DNA of 64,000 bases from Saccharibacillus nicotianae (lineage in GTDB: Bacteria; Bacillota; Bacilli; Paenibacillales; Paenibacillaceae). Below, piece after piece: positions 43,204-51,910 of this stretch. The first letter of the stretch is position 1; each line of letters begins with the position of its first letter. Under the pieces are notes generated by a model. The model saw nothing but the letters and a program-made list of their open reading frames with translations. It was not told where the DNA came from and did not search any database. The position numbers and the translations under genes are program-made. The stretch lies in the NCBI RefSeq assembly GCF_042681745.1, contig NZ_JBHUGF010000010.1, positions 3,100,001 to 3,164,000 on the forward strand. Direction: 5' to 3'.

Positions 43204-45102
43204 TTAGACCATTACTTTACAGATATCATTTGTAAATTCTACTGGATCTTGCACCGGTAGACCTTCGATTAACAATGCTTGATTGTATAGCAAGTTTGTA
43301 TACAAGTTTAGCTTGTCTTTATCATTTTCAAGTGCATTTTTAAGCGATTGGAATACATCATGATTAACGTTGATTTCCAATACTTTATCTGCTTTTACAC
43401 CGCCGCCATCTGGCATCGCTTGAAGGATTTTTTCCATTTCAATCGATAGTTCACCTTCTGTAGATAAGCAAACAGGATGTGATCTTAGACGTTTGGATGC
43501 TTTTACATTGGATACTTTACCTGCCAATGTGGCTTTCATCGCTTCAAACAAATCTTTATTTTCATTTTCTTCTGCTTCTGTCGTTTGATCTTTTTCATCC
43601 GGTTCAATACCTAGATCACCACTAGAAACTGATTTGAATGCTTTGTCTTTGTACGTATTGATCATTTTAATTGCAAATTCATCAATATCGTCGGTAAAGT
43701 ACAGAATCTCATATCCTTTATCAGATACCATTTCCGTTTGCGGTAATTTTTCTATACGTTCGATTGATTCACCTGCTGCATAGTAGATAAATTTCTGATC
43801 TTCTGGCATTCTGGATACATACTCATCCAGTGTGACTAATTTCTTCTCATGCGAAGAAGCGAACAATAGAATATCTTGCAAGTCTTCTTTGTGCATACCA
43901 TATTCGTTATACACGCCGAATTTCAATTGTCTGCCAAACGATTGGTAGAACTTCTCATAGTTCTCACGCTCGTCTTTAAGCATCGATTGCAATTGACCTT
44001 TAATTTTGTTTTTGATATTTTTAGCGATTAATTTCAATTGACGATCATGTTGTAGCATTTCGCGTGAAATATTAAGAGACAGGTCTTCAGAATCGACCAT
44101 CCCTTTCACAAAGCTAAAGTAATCTGGCAATAGATCGCTACATTTATCCATAATCAATACGCCATTGGAGTACAATTCTAGACCTTTTTCATATTCTTTA
44201 GTGTAATAATCAAAAGGTGTATTTTCTGGAATAAATAGAATCGCATTATAGACAACTGCACCATCTGCGCTAATATGCACATGTTTTAGCGGTTTATCGA
44301 AGCCATAACGTTTTTCATTATAAAAATTCTCGTAATCTGCATCGGTTAACTCGCTTTTATTTTTGCGCCAGATTGGAATCATACTATTTACAGTCTGCTC
44401 TTCAGTATATTCTACATATTCTGGCTCTGCATTTTCGTCTGCGTTTTCTGTTTCTACAGGACGACTGCCACTGATATCCATTTTGATCGGATAACGGATA
44501 AAGTCAGAATATTTTTTAATGATCGCTTTCAAACGATATTCTTCCAAATACTCATCGTATTGATCGTCTTCTGTATTTTCTTTAATTTTCAGCGTAATCA
44601 CTGTACCAACTGTATCTTTTTCTGTTGGAGTGATAGAATAGCCCTCTGTACCTTCAGAATGCCATTGGAACGCTTGATCGCTTCCTAACGCCTTGCTGGT
44701 TACTGTTACTTCATCTGCCACCATAAATGCAGCATAGAAGCCTACACCGAACTGACCGATAATATTGTGACCATCTTTCGCTTCATTTTCTTTTTTGAAA
44801 GCAAGCGAGCCACTTTTAGCAATAATCCCTAGATTGTTTTCAAGGTCTTCTTCGGTCATCCCGATTCCTGTATCTGCAATCGTCAACGTTCTTGCTGCTT
44901 TGTCCGCAGAGACTTTGATATAATAATCTTCTTTGTGGAAAGTTAACGAATCATCCGTTAATGCTTTATAATAAATTTTATCAATCGCATCACTTGCATT
45001 GGAGATTAATTCGCGCAAAAAGATTTCCTTTTGCGTATAGATTGAGTTAATCATCATTTCTAATAATCGTTTGGATTCCGCTTTAAATTGCTTGGTAGTC
45101 AT
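43204..45102 (-). CDS. htpG: Molecular chaperone HtpG (Hsp90 family)
   Basis: 632 residues from ATG 45102 (GAAGGGAGA upstream); the frame reads further but into the operator. GHKL ATPase signatures: FLRELISNASDAIDKI, the lid-side DTGIGMTEEDLENNLG and GQFGVGFYAAFMVAD. Middle-domain elements include SLNISREMLQ and the C-terminal dimerisation part has TLAGKVSNVKASKRLRSHPVCLSTEG. HtpG is an ATP-dependent dimeric chaperone. A strong sigma-A promoter followed by a perfect CIRCE element lies immediately upstream, so the gene is very likely HrcA-repressed, unlike B. subtilis htpG, which is not. Confidence 0.95.
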   Translation of the reverse strand: MTTKQFKAESKRLLEMMINSIYTQKEIFLRELISNASDAIDKIYYKALTDDSLTFHKEDYYIKVSADKAARTLTIADTGIGMTEEDLENNLGIIAKSGSLAFKKENEAKDGHNIIGQFGVGFYAAFMVADEVTVTSKALGSDQAFQWHSEGTEGYSITPTEKDTVGTVITLKIKENTEDDQYDEYLEEYRLKAIIKKYSDFIRYPIKMDISGSRPVETENADENAEPEYVEYTEEQTVNSMIPIWRKNKSELTDADYENFYNEKRYGFDKPLKHVHISADGAVVYNAILFIPENTPFDYYTKEYEKGLELYSNGVLIMDKCSDLLPDYFSFVKGMVDSEDLSLNISREMLQHDRQLKLIAKNIKNKIKGQLQSMLKDERENYEKFYQSFGRQLKFGVYNEYGMHKEDLQDILLFASSHEKKLVTLDEYVSRMPEDQKFIYYAAGESIERIEKLPQTEMVSDKGYEILYFTDDIDEFAIKMINTYKDKAFKSVSSGDLGIEPDEKDQTTEAEENENKDLFEAMKATLAGKVSNVKASKRLRSHPVCLSTEGELSIEMEKILQAMPDGGGVKADKVLEINVNHDVFQSLKNALENDKDKLNLYTNLLYNQALLIEGLPVQDPVEFTNDICKVMV

Positions 45103-45134
45103 GAAAAGTAAGTCTCCCTTCGATTCTGCTTTTT

Positions 45135-45161
45135 TTAGCACTCGAACAATACGAGTGCTAA
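45135..45161 (-). promoter_or_regulatory. CIRCE operator (HrcA binding site) of htpG
   Basis: TTAGCACTC-N9-GAGTGCTAA, a perfect match on both arms and in the spacing, lying 33 bases before the htpG start codon and just after the promoter at 45173-45202. HrcA binds this element and blocks transcription until heat or misfolding removes the GroEL-dependent repressor. Confidence 0.93.
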
Positions 45162-45172
45162 TCGCTACCTTT

Positions 45173-45202
45173 TATATACCATATACTGATTTTGAATGTC
45201 AA
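45173..45202 (-). promoter_or_regulatory. Sigma-A promoter of htpG
   Basis: On the minus strand TTGACA (complement of 45197-45202) and TATATA (complement of 45173-45178) are separated by 18 bases. Expected transcription start is near 45165, at the edge of CIRCE, ideal for HrcA repression. Confidence 0.75.
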
Positions 45203-45305
45203 TTCTTATTGGTTAATTTGTGTATGATATCTGACAGTAGTATGATAGACAACATACATAAGTCATTTGAACTCTACCGATATGAAGATAAGGAGCGAAC
45301 GATAT

Positions 45306-46346
45306 ATGTCTTCCTTTTCCAACTTGCTTGATTTGAAACCGTTATCTGGATTTGACTGGTCTTGTTTTAACGGCAATATCGCCACTGCTGTGTCTTATTT
45401 TGGTGATAATTATTTACAAGCTTTTGCTCATTCCTGGACTTTTTCTCCAATGGGAACAGATCCAATGTCATATGATATGCTTGGTCACGAATCTTATACG
45501 TATGAAGATATTTTGAAATATGCTAATGCGAATTATACGTTGCATCGCGAGATTTCTTTACCTGATGCACTCGACAATATCTATAAGGAACTGCAAGCGG
45601 ACAGACCTGTAGTAGTCAAATGCGATTCGTTCTCTTGCCCTTGGTTCCCTGATAATTATCATGCTTCTCATAACACTCACTTTTTTATTATTGTGCATTA
45701 TGATCCACAAACCAATCTTTTTACTTGTACAGATGTTTCTTATATGACTCATAACTATACACAAAGTGTAGCTGATTTTAGTCAGGGGTTTATGAATGAG
45801 ATCATGACATTTTCACCTCGTGCTTCCACTTTGGATCAAAAAAATACCGATATTGATCTTGTATTACTGGATATCGCCCAAACAAATCTAGGGCTCAAAC
45901 CGCAAACCTATTCGATTTTTGAAGCTATGCGTGTATTTGCAGATCAATTTGAGCAATGGTATCAATTAGCTGTTATGGAGATGAACCAATTCGATCTAGG
46001 TGCTGCAAATAAATTGCATCTTGAATTGTTATATATTATTCAATCTCGAATGCAATTTTTGAAATTTTTAGAATATCGAGCAGATCTGACGCATACTAAT
46101 ATTCAATGTATTCGTGCTGCATTTGAACAATCGATCAAAAGCTGGTCTATTATTCGAATGATGTATCTCAAATTGTATGAGCCCAAAGCGAATAAAGAGC
46201 GGATTTTTAGTACGTTACCTGAAAAAATCAAAGCAGTCGCTGCCCTGGAAGAAGATATTGCTTATACGATTTTGCATATTGAACAGATGCGTATCTTAAA
46301 CGATCAGTTATCTCCTACTCATCGTCATGCCTCTTCTAGTCGGTAA
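45306..46346 (+). CDS. BtrH N-terminal-type (butirosin biosynthesis H-like) protein
   Basis: 346 residues from ATG 45306 (AAGGAG upstream). The N-terminal domain starts with WSCFNGNIATAVSYFGDNYLQAFAHSWTF, the Cys-containing motif of BtrH_N / C39-like proteins, followed by RPVVVKCDSFSCPWFPDNYHASHNTHFFIIVHYD with a His that could complete a Cys-His active site. The C-terminal ~150 residues are helical. BtrH-type proteins act as acyltransferases in antibiotic assembly, and relatives occur next to NRPS genes; none is adjacent here. It is monocistronic. The assignment rests on motif recall. Confidence 0.55.
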   Translation: MSSFSNLLDLKPLSGFDWSCFNGNIATAVSYFGDNYLQAFAHSWTFSPMGTDPMSYDMLGHESYTYEDILKYANANYTLHREISLPDALDNIYKELQADRPVVVKCDSFSCPWFPDNYHASHNTHFFIIVHYDPQTNLFTCTDVSYMTHNYTQSVADFSQGFMNEIMTFSPRASTLDQKNTDIDLVLLDIAQTNLGLKPQTYSIFEAMRVFADQFEQWYQLAVMEMNQFDLGAANKLHLELLYIIQSRMQFLKFLEYRADLTHTNIQCIRAAFEQSIKSWSIIRMMYLKLYEPKANKERIFSTLPEKIKAVAALEEDIAYTILHIEQMRILNDQLSPTHRHASSSR

Positions 46347-46367
46347 CTATTATGAGAGTAATCAAAA

Positions 46368-46398
46368 AAAGAACAGCCCCTCAAAGGGCTGTTCTTTT
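46368..46398. terminator. Bidirectional terminator, BtrH-like / response regulator
   Basis: AAAAGAACAGCCC and GGGCTGTTCTTTT form a 13-pair stem around a five-base loop between convergent genes ending at 46346 and 46418. Confidence 0.87.
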
Positions 46399-46417
46399 GG
46401 TTGTGGACATATTATCT

Positions 46418-46819
46418 TTATCGTAAATCTTCCCAATCCTTGAGCGCTTCTTCAATCACTCTTTTTCGCAAAGGTTTACTGATATAGGCGTTCATTTTAG
46501 ATTCTGAAAGTAAATCGATATTCAGAAGGTCTGTAGAACAAGCAATAATATAAGGCTGTTTCTCATGTTCTGAAATAGCGGAACGAATTTGTTGTACTGC
46601 TTCGATCCCACCCAATTCTGGCATACGCAAATCCATAAATATCATATCGTATGAATATTGAGCAGCTAGTTGTACAGCTTCTTTACCATGCTTTGCACCT
46701 TTGACTTTATGCCCGAGTTTTCTCAACATTTCCATTAACACATATCGGTTAATGTCATTGTCATCAGCAATCAAAATCTCAAGGTTTTTTGTTTTCATAT
46801 ATTCGGAAGAAAATACCAC
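46418..46819 (-). CDS. Single-domain response regulator (receiver only), downstream of desaturase
   Basis: 133 residues (126 if ATG 46798 is used; GTG 46819 has a weak site). REC features: acidic pair in LIADDNDINRYVL, phosphoacceptor in DMIFMDLRMPELGG, and Lys in YISKPLRKRVIEEAL. NRYVLMEMLRKLGHKV resembles the receiver domains of hybrid histidine kinases. No output domain. It starts 36 bases after the desaturase stop on the same strand, so the two are probably one operon. Confidence 0.85.
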   Translation of the reverse strand: MVFSSEYMKTKNLEILIADDNDINRYVLMEMLRKLGHKVKGAKHGKEAVQLAAQYSYDMIFMDLRMPELGGIEAVQQIRSAISEHEKQPYIIACSTDLLNIDLLSESKMNAYISKPLRKRVIEEALKDWEDLR

Positions 46820-46855
46820 CTCTCTCGCAAACCTGGTGATGCTTCTATCCGGTCG

Positions 46856-47899
46856 TTAGCCTGCTTTTTGATGTTGCTTTTTATTTTTCACTTTAAGTGA
46901 AGTATCAATATCTTTGAATCCGATAAATTTCTTCGTATCTTCGTTCCAAATACGGAAACGTAACGATTGTAAGCTAGTTAACAATGTAATCGTCTGTACG
47001 TCTTGCAATACAGGACTTGTATTGTGCGCGGACTCCAAGAAATAATTGGGTACACGAGAACTTAAATGATGAATATGGTGAAAACCGATATTGCCGGTAA
47101 TCCAGTGTAATACTTTAGGAAGTTTGTAGAAAGAACTACCATGCATAGCTGCTTTGACATAGTTCCAGTTCTCTTCTTCTTCAAAATAACTTTCTTCAAA
47201 CTGATGCTGTACATAAAATAACCAGATACCGCCTACACCAGATATAAAGAAGATAGGACCTTGAATCATAAGAAATGCTTGCCAGCCGATAGCCCAGCAA
47301 AGTAAACCAATAATAGCAACAAGCGCTACATTAACCATATACGTATTCATACGCTCTTTTTTCGGAGCGCCTTTACGGTTAAAACGATAAATTAACAAAA
47401 AGGTATAGATTGGGCCAATCGTAAACATAATCATTGGATTACGGTACATACGATACACCCAACGACGTAATGGAGATAATGCTAAATATTCATTAACAGT
47501 CAGTGTCCAAATATCGCCTGTTCCACGCTTATCCAGATTACCATTTGTTGCGTGATGCATAGAGTGGCTATAACGCCATTGATCATAAGAACATAAAGTC
47601 ATAATACCTGTAATATTACCTACAATAGTATTTGCTTTACGATTTTTGAAAAAAGAACGGTGACAACAATCATGGAAAATAATAAAAGTGCGGACTAGAA
47701 ATCCACCAGCAAGTACCATAATGGGAATGGTTAACCAGTAAGATACGGACAAACTAAGATATGCAAGATACCAGAGGCCGAAAAAGGGGACAAGTGTATT
47801 AATCAGTTGCCATACACTGTACTTCGTATTTGATTTCTCATAAGGAGCTAGACTTTTACGCCAATTATCTTGGTCTTTCGTCACACGCGTAGTGGACAT
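46856..47899 (-). CDS. Membrane fatty-acid desaturase
   Basis: 347 residues with four or more membrane segments and the three histidine boxes of acyl-lipid desaturases: HDCCHRSFF (HxxxH), HSMHHATNG (HxxHH) and HHIHHLSSRVPNY (HxxHH). Together they hold the di-iron centre that inserts a double bond into lipid acyl chains, needed for fluidity in the cold. Similarity in box spacing points to the bacterial Delta-12/omega-6-like group rather than to plant types, but the position specificity is not readable. A 190-base leader holds a small hairpin (GATTCCA / TGGAATC, 47949-47974). AGAGAGGAATT precedes ATG 47899. Confidence 0.88.
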   Translation of the reverse strand: MSTTRVTKDQDNWRKSLAPYEKSNTKYSVWQLINTLVPFFGLWYLAYLSLSVSYWLTIPIMVLAGGFLVRTFIIFHDCCHRSFFKNRKANTIVGNITGIMTLCSYDQWRYSHSMHHATNGNLDKRGTGDIWTLTVNEYLALSPLRRWVYRMYRNPMIMFTIGPIYTFLLIYRFNRKGAPKKERMNTYMVNVALVAIIGLLCWAIGWQAFLMIQGPIFFISGVGGIWLFYVQHQFEESYFEEEENWNYVKAAMHGSSFYKLPKVLHWITGNIGFHHIHHLSSRVPNYFLESAHNTSPVLQDVQTITLLTSLQSLRFRIWNEDTKKFIGFKDIDTSLKVKNKKQHQKAG

Positions 47900-48492
47900 A
47901 TTTAGGTAATTCCTCTCTTGGGATCGATTCGTAACCTACTTCACAATGATTCCACAGTAGTCACTCATGGAATCCCCGAGAAAGATTAAGTTATCACATA
48001 GGGCTTTTTGAATACTTTTTTAACAATTAGTACCTGCCTATATACTCTATTGTATTACGTTATGTAGGTGCTTGTAAACCAAGCTAGCTCTTTTCACAAG
48101 ATATCCATACGATATGTCTAAAAACCAAACTTTTCCATATTCACATATATACATAACAAAAAATATTTACATATTATTTTTTTATTTCTTCCTTTTTTGC
48201 AATTTCAATAGATATTGCCCGAGAAATAATTTGGTTTATTTTCACTTTAATCTAAATAGAACAAAAGAATAAAACCTGATTTTATCAGGTTTTATTCTTT
48301 ATAGTCATTCAAAATAGATACTAATTTACATTTTTCATTCTCCAAAATACGATATATATCTTCGCTTTTCTTATTCAATCTCAAATGTGCAACCTTACAT
48401 ATTATTGACTTGACTATTCAAATTTAAGACTCTATAGTTATTTATTGTAATTAAATACATAATTTTTACATTTACTTTCAGCACTATTTTAG
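47900..48492. other. Long AT-rich region upstream of the desaturase
   Basis: About 590 bases without a gene. It contains the desaturase leader with a hairpin at 47949-47974, a probable promoter area around 48000-48060 (TTGTTA on the minus strand) and, at 48264-48300, the terminator for the upstream leftward gene. Between 48300 and 48492 I see no gene or motif. Confidence 0.5.
48264..48300. terminator. Terminator after the DUF1349 gene
   Basis: AAAGAATAAAACCTGA and TCAGGTTTTATTCTTT form a perfect 16-pair stem with a five-base loop. It lies 190 bases after the DUF1349 stop codon on the minus strand. Confidence 0.75.
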
Positions 48493-49134
48493 TTACTTGT
48501 TTTCTGTTGACAAAGGCTCAATATGCAAGTATTCGAATTCAACATGACAGCCATCTCCTTGAGGGCTACATGCGTACACACCACATTGAAAAGGTGTTTG
48601 ATCATTTTGATCTTCAAACAAATGAGCGATACGTATTTGATTCCATTTCAGCTCTGAAGCATCATCTTTTTCTTGCTCTGCATACTCGATCGTATAATCA
48701 CCAGCTTCACGACGAATACGGAATAACAATTCGGTCTCTCCGGCTGCAAAATTTTGAGTAGACCAATCCGAGTACCCGTTGTTGGTAACAACCGCACCTA
48801 ACTTGGCATGACCATCAGTTTCAAATTCAACCGACGTTTTGAGCCAGCAATGCTCTGAAAAGCGAATCATCAATCCAGCTTGATCATATTGGTGAACTGG
48901 ATATGTACGCACTTTCGTTGTCATAATCATGTCACCTGTCATCTCAGCAAATAGAAAATGTCCATTATCTACTCGAAATCCATAATGTGTTTTTTGCCAG
49001 AAATCTGTTTTGGCAAGTGGCTTAAATGTAAGCACCTGTTTATCAGAAGATACTTCCCATTCTTCCGGTGGGCAGTGCCATTGTAATCGTTCATCCATTG
49101 CTTTACCTTGAAAATTTTCTAATAACTGACTCAT
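48493..49134 (-). CDS. DUF1349 protein (concanavalin-like fold)
   Basis: 213 residues. Recognisable DUF1349 elements: LQWHCPPEEWEV, KTDFWQKTHYGFRVDNGHFLF, the QYDQAGLMIRFSEHCWLKTSVEFE core and RIRREAGDYTIEYA, then GVYACSPQGDGCHVEFEYLHIEP. The fold is a beta-sandwich that binds or cleaves carbohydrate-like ligands in relatives such as YeaE-type proteins, but no reaction is established. Cytosolic (no signal peptide). AAGGAG precedes ATG 49134. Confidence 0.82.
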   Translation of the reverse strand: MSQLLENFQGKAMDERLQWHCPPEEWEVSSDKQVLTFKPLAKTDFWQKTHYGFRVDNGHFLFAEMTGDMIMTTKVRTYPVHQYDQAGLMIRFSEHCWLKTSVEFETDGHAKLGAVVTNNGYSDWSTQNFAAGETELLFRIRREAGDYTIEYAEQEKDDASELKWNQIRIAHLFEDQNDQTPFQCGVYACSPQGDGCHVEFEYLHIEPLSTENK

Positions 49135-49258
49135 TCACTATCACTCCTTATAGGCTAAATACATAGATGGCAGTCACTGTACAACGTCTGCCTTCATTCA
49201 TTATGTTGATCATAGATGGAAATTTCAAGTGTATTTGATTATTTATGGAAGGGTGATG

Positions 49259-50461
49259 ATGTTGAAAAGGATTTTTGGATTAAGTTGTGGCTTTTATTTT
49301 CTAATCGGAATTACCAGTGTTTTGTTAGGAGCTTTGTTGCCAGTCATATTGCCGCATTACGGTAAAGATTACAGCGATGGAGGCACATTGTTATTTCTAC
49401 AGTTTATGGGTTTTCTTGTAGGGGTTATTGTATCACCATCTTTATCCGCAGGAGTAGGACGTAAGTATATGTTATTGATTGCACTTGGTGCGATTACGAT
49501 TGCTTATGCGTTAATGGGAACATTGCCTGTATGGGGTTGGATGGTCGCGATGACGATTTTTGTAGGCTTTGGTTCAGGGATTATCGAATCTTCGATCGGA
49601 GCATTTACTATCGAATTTGCTGAAGCGCAAAAAGCAGTCGCCATGACCAAGTTAGATGTGTATTTTGGCGTAGGTTCATTGTTGATTCCTGCTCTCGCTA
49701 GTCTGTATATTTTCTTAAATGTATGGCAGTTGTCTTTCTATACCGTTGCATTAGCTACATTATTGCTGTTGATATTCTGGATGACGATGCCAGCAGATAG
49801 TTCTGCACAGCTTCGGCGTATTCAAGAACATGATGCCGATCATACTGGAGCTGTAGTCAAAAAGAAATACAGTGGCAAGCAGTTACAATTTCTCAGTATT
49901 TTTATTTTATTCTTCTTTGTCTATATGGGTCTTGAATTAGGCGTAATGAATTTCCTACCTTCTATTTTGATCGAAAGTATCTCTATCAGTGATTCTGCTG
50001 CTTCACTCAGTGTTACTTTTTTCTGGGCAGCGATGACGATAGGTCGATTATTTGTCGGTCGTATCGCAGAATCGATTCGTTATGTTCCTTTTCTAATTGG
50101 TAGTTCACTTGGAATGATGCTTATGATTATTGGACTTGCTTTGGTTTCTCATCCTGTCGCTATGTATATTCTGATTTTTGGAATCGGATTATTTATGTCA
50201 GGTCTATTCTCGATTGCTCTTGTTTTTGCGAATGCTTTGATTCCAGGTATGACTGAACGTACAACCAGTATTTTGATTGCTGCTGGCGGAATCGGTGGAT
50301 CGGTATTGCAATATGTAATCGGTTGGAGCATGGCGAATTGGTCTGTCGGCCCTACATTATGGGTATTTGCTGGATTTGCATTGGTGTTGTTAATAAGTAT
50401 TGCGTTTACTTCGCAATGGAGTTCTTCTCAAGCCAAATTAACATCAAGAGTGCAATCATAG
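49259..50461 (+). CDS. MFS sugar transporter (GlcP/NtdX-like)
   Basis: 400 residues from ATG 49259, five bases after GAAGGG. About twelve membrane segments. Features: FLQFMGFLVGVIVSPSLSAGVGRKY after helix 2, GFGSGIIESSIGAFTIEFAE, and in the second half TFFWAAMTIGRLFVGRIAESI. This pattern is close to GlcP of Bacillus (MFS family including glucose/mannose and amino-sugar exporters). It heads a four-gene operon with an aminotransferase, a dehydrogenase and a phosphatase, so it may import the starting sugar or export the amino-sugar product. Confidence 0.8.
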   Translation: MLKRIFGLSCGFYFLIGITSVLLGALLPVILPHYGKDYSDGGTLLFLQFMGFLVGVIVSPSLSAGVGRKYMLLIALGAITIAYALMGTLPVWGWMVAMTIFVGFGSGIIESSIGAFTIEFAEAQKAVAMTKLDVYFGVGSLLIPALASLYIFLNVWQLSFYTVALATLLLLIFWMTMPADSSAQLRRIQEHDADHTGAVVKKKYSGKQLQFLSIFILFFFVYMGLELGVMNFLPSILIESISISDSAASLSVTFFWAAMTIGRLFVGRIAESIRYVPFLIGSSLGMMLMIIGLALVSHPVAMYILIFGIGLFMSGLFSIALVFANALIPGMTERTTSILIAAGGIGGSVLQYVIGWSMANWSVGPTLWVFAGFALVLLISIAFTSQWSSSQAKLTSRVQS

Positions 50462-50579
50462 AACATTACTCTGTAAAGGAGGTGAGGAACAGCGATCCAG
50501 TAATCGATTGTAGTTGCAATGCTGACAGTCTAATTTTGGCAGATCAAGTCTATTTGAACTTAAAATCAGGAGGCAAAAC

Positions 50580-51818
50580 ATGCAAACTTTAACTGAGAAT
50601 CGGTTTCGTTATGGTAGAGGTATTAAATTAATTGACGATACAGGTACAGAATATATAGACGGTGTATCCGGTACATTCAACCTTTCTCTAGGATACAATC
50701 ACCCTTATGTAGTCGAAAAAGTACAGGAGCAAGTTGGTAACCTAACGCATATGTCGTCTACGTTTACAGAACCTTATGTAGATGAAGTGTTATCGCATTT
50801 GTTAGAATATGCACCTAATGGGATCGATGCAGGCTGGATGCGTGACATCACGGGTTCCACTGCAAACGAATGCGCAACTAAAATTGCTCAAAAATACACC
50901 GGTGATACTGATATTGTCAGCCTTTTCTACTCTCATCATGGACAGACTCAATTTGCTACAGGTATTTCGGGTAATGCTTTCCGTCGTAAAGGATTCCCCA
51001 ATTCATCTGTTCCCAATTCTCTGCATGTCCCTGCACCTTACTGCTATCGTTGCCCGTTTGATGCGAAGCCTTCTAACTGTGGAATGAAATGCGTAGAAGC
51101 GCTAGCCGATCAGCTAGAATATGGTGGTTCTGGTTCTACTGCTTGTATGATCATCGAGCCGATTCTAGGGAACGGTGGTAATATTATCCCTCCACCTGAA
51201 TATTTCAAAGGAATTCGTCAGTTATGTGATGAGCAAAATATCATCTTAATCGCAGACGAAGTACAGACAGGTATTGGTCGTACCGGTTATATGTTTGCAA
51301 GTACATTATTCGATATCAAGCCTGATATTATTACGCTAGCTAAAGGACTTGGTGGAATCGGTGTTCCTGTTGCTGCGGTATTAATGCAATCTCGCCTGAA
51401 TGTACTTGAAAAGCATGAACATTCGTTTACGTCTGGTAGTAATCTGATCTCTGTCACCGCAGCTAAATCAACATTGGAAGTTGTCTCTGAACCTGGATTT
51501 ATGGAAGAAGTACAACGCAAAGGCAAATTGCTTGGCGATTTACTTTTGAATTTGGAAGAGAAATATAATTGTATCGGTGAAGCTCGTGGTGTTGGTCTTA
51601 TGTGGGGTCTAGAAATTGTAGATGAATACAATGCTCCAGATACCAATAAAATGAATGCTATTATCAATTTTGCTTTTGCGGATCAACAATTAATTCTACG
51701 TGGTTCTCGTTATGGATTCGGTAATGTTGTGAAAGTTCGCCCTTCTCTTACTGTAACGGATGAAGAAATCGTAGAGATTATCCGCCGTTTGGATCTTGTT
51801 TTGTCGTCTTTGGATTAA
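50580..51818 (+). CDS. Class III pyridoxal-phosphate aminotransferase
   Basis: 412 residues from ATG 50580 (AGGAGG upstream). Motifs of the class: GYNHPYVVEKV, the PLP-phosphate site TGSTANECATK, the catalytic-region IILIADEVQTGIGRTGYMFASTLFDIKPDIITLAKGLGG, and C-terminal LILRGSRYGFGNVVKVRPSLTVTDEE. A cysteine-rich insert (YCYRCPFDAKPSNCGMKCVEAL) is seen in a subset of these enzymes that transaminate amino alcohols or keto groups. It would convert a keto sugar or keto alcohol to an amine. Second gene of the operon. Confidence 0.88.
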   Translation: MQTLTENRFRYGRGIKLIDDTGTEYIDGVSGTFNLSLGYNHPYVVEKVQEQVGNLTHMSSTFTEPYVDEVLSHLLEYAPNGIDAGWMRDITGSTANECATKIAQKYTGDTDIVSLFYSHHGQTQFATGISGNAFRRKGFPNSSVPNSLHVPAPYCYRCPFDAKPSNCGMKCVEALADQLEYGGSGSTACMIIEPILGNGGNIIPPPEYFKGIRQLCDEQNIILIADEVQTGIGRTGYMFASTLFDIKPDIITLAKGLGGIGVPVAAVLMQSRLNVLEKHEHSFTSGSNLISVTAAKSTLEVVSEPGFMEEVQRKGKLLGDLLLNLEEKYNCIGEARGVGLMWGLEIVDEYNAPDTNKMNAIINFAFADQQLILRGSRYGFGNVVKVRPSLTVTDEEIVEIIRRLDLVLSSLD

Positions 51819-51910
51819 AGCGCTTTTACTTAAATACGATAAAATTATGTATATACGTTGTTATATGAATTAAAAAGAATACGCTTAGCTTTAATATGAG
51901 GAGGAAGATT

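Noticed and set aside
47900..48492. Riboswitch or thermosensor in the desaturase leader
   Set aside because: Only one small hairpin (GATTCCA/TGGAATC) is visible; no known riboswitch core motif was recognised.
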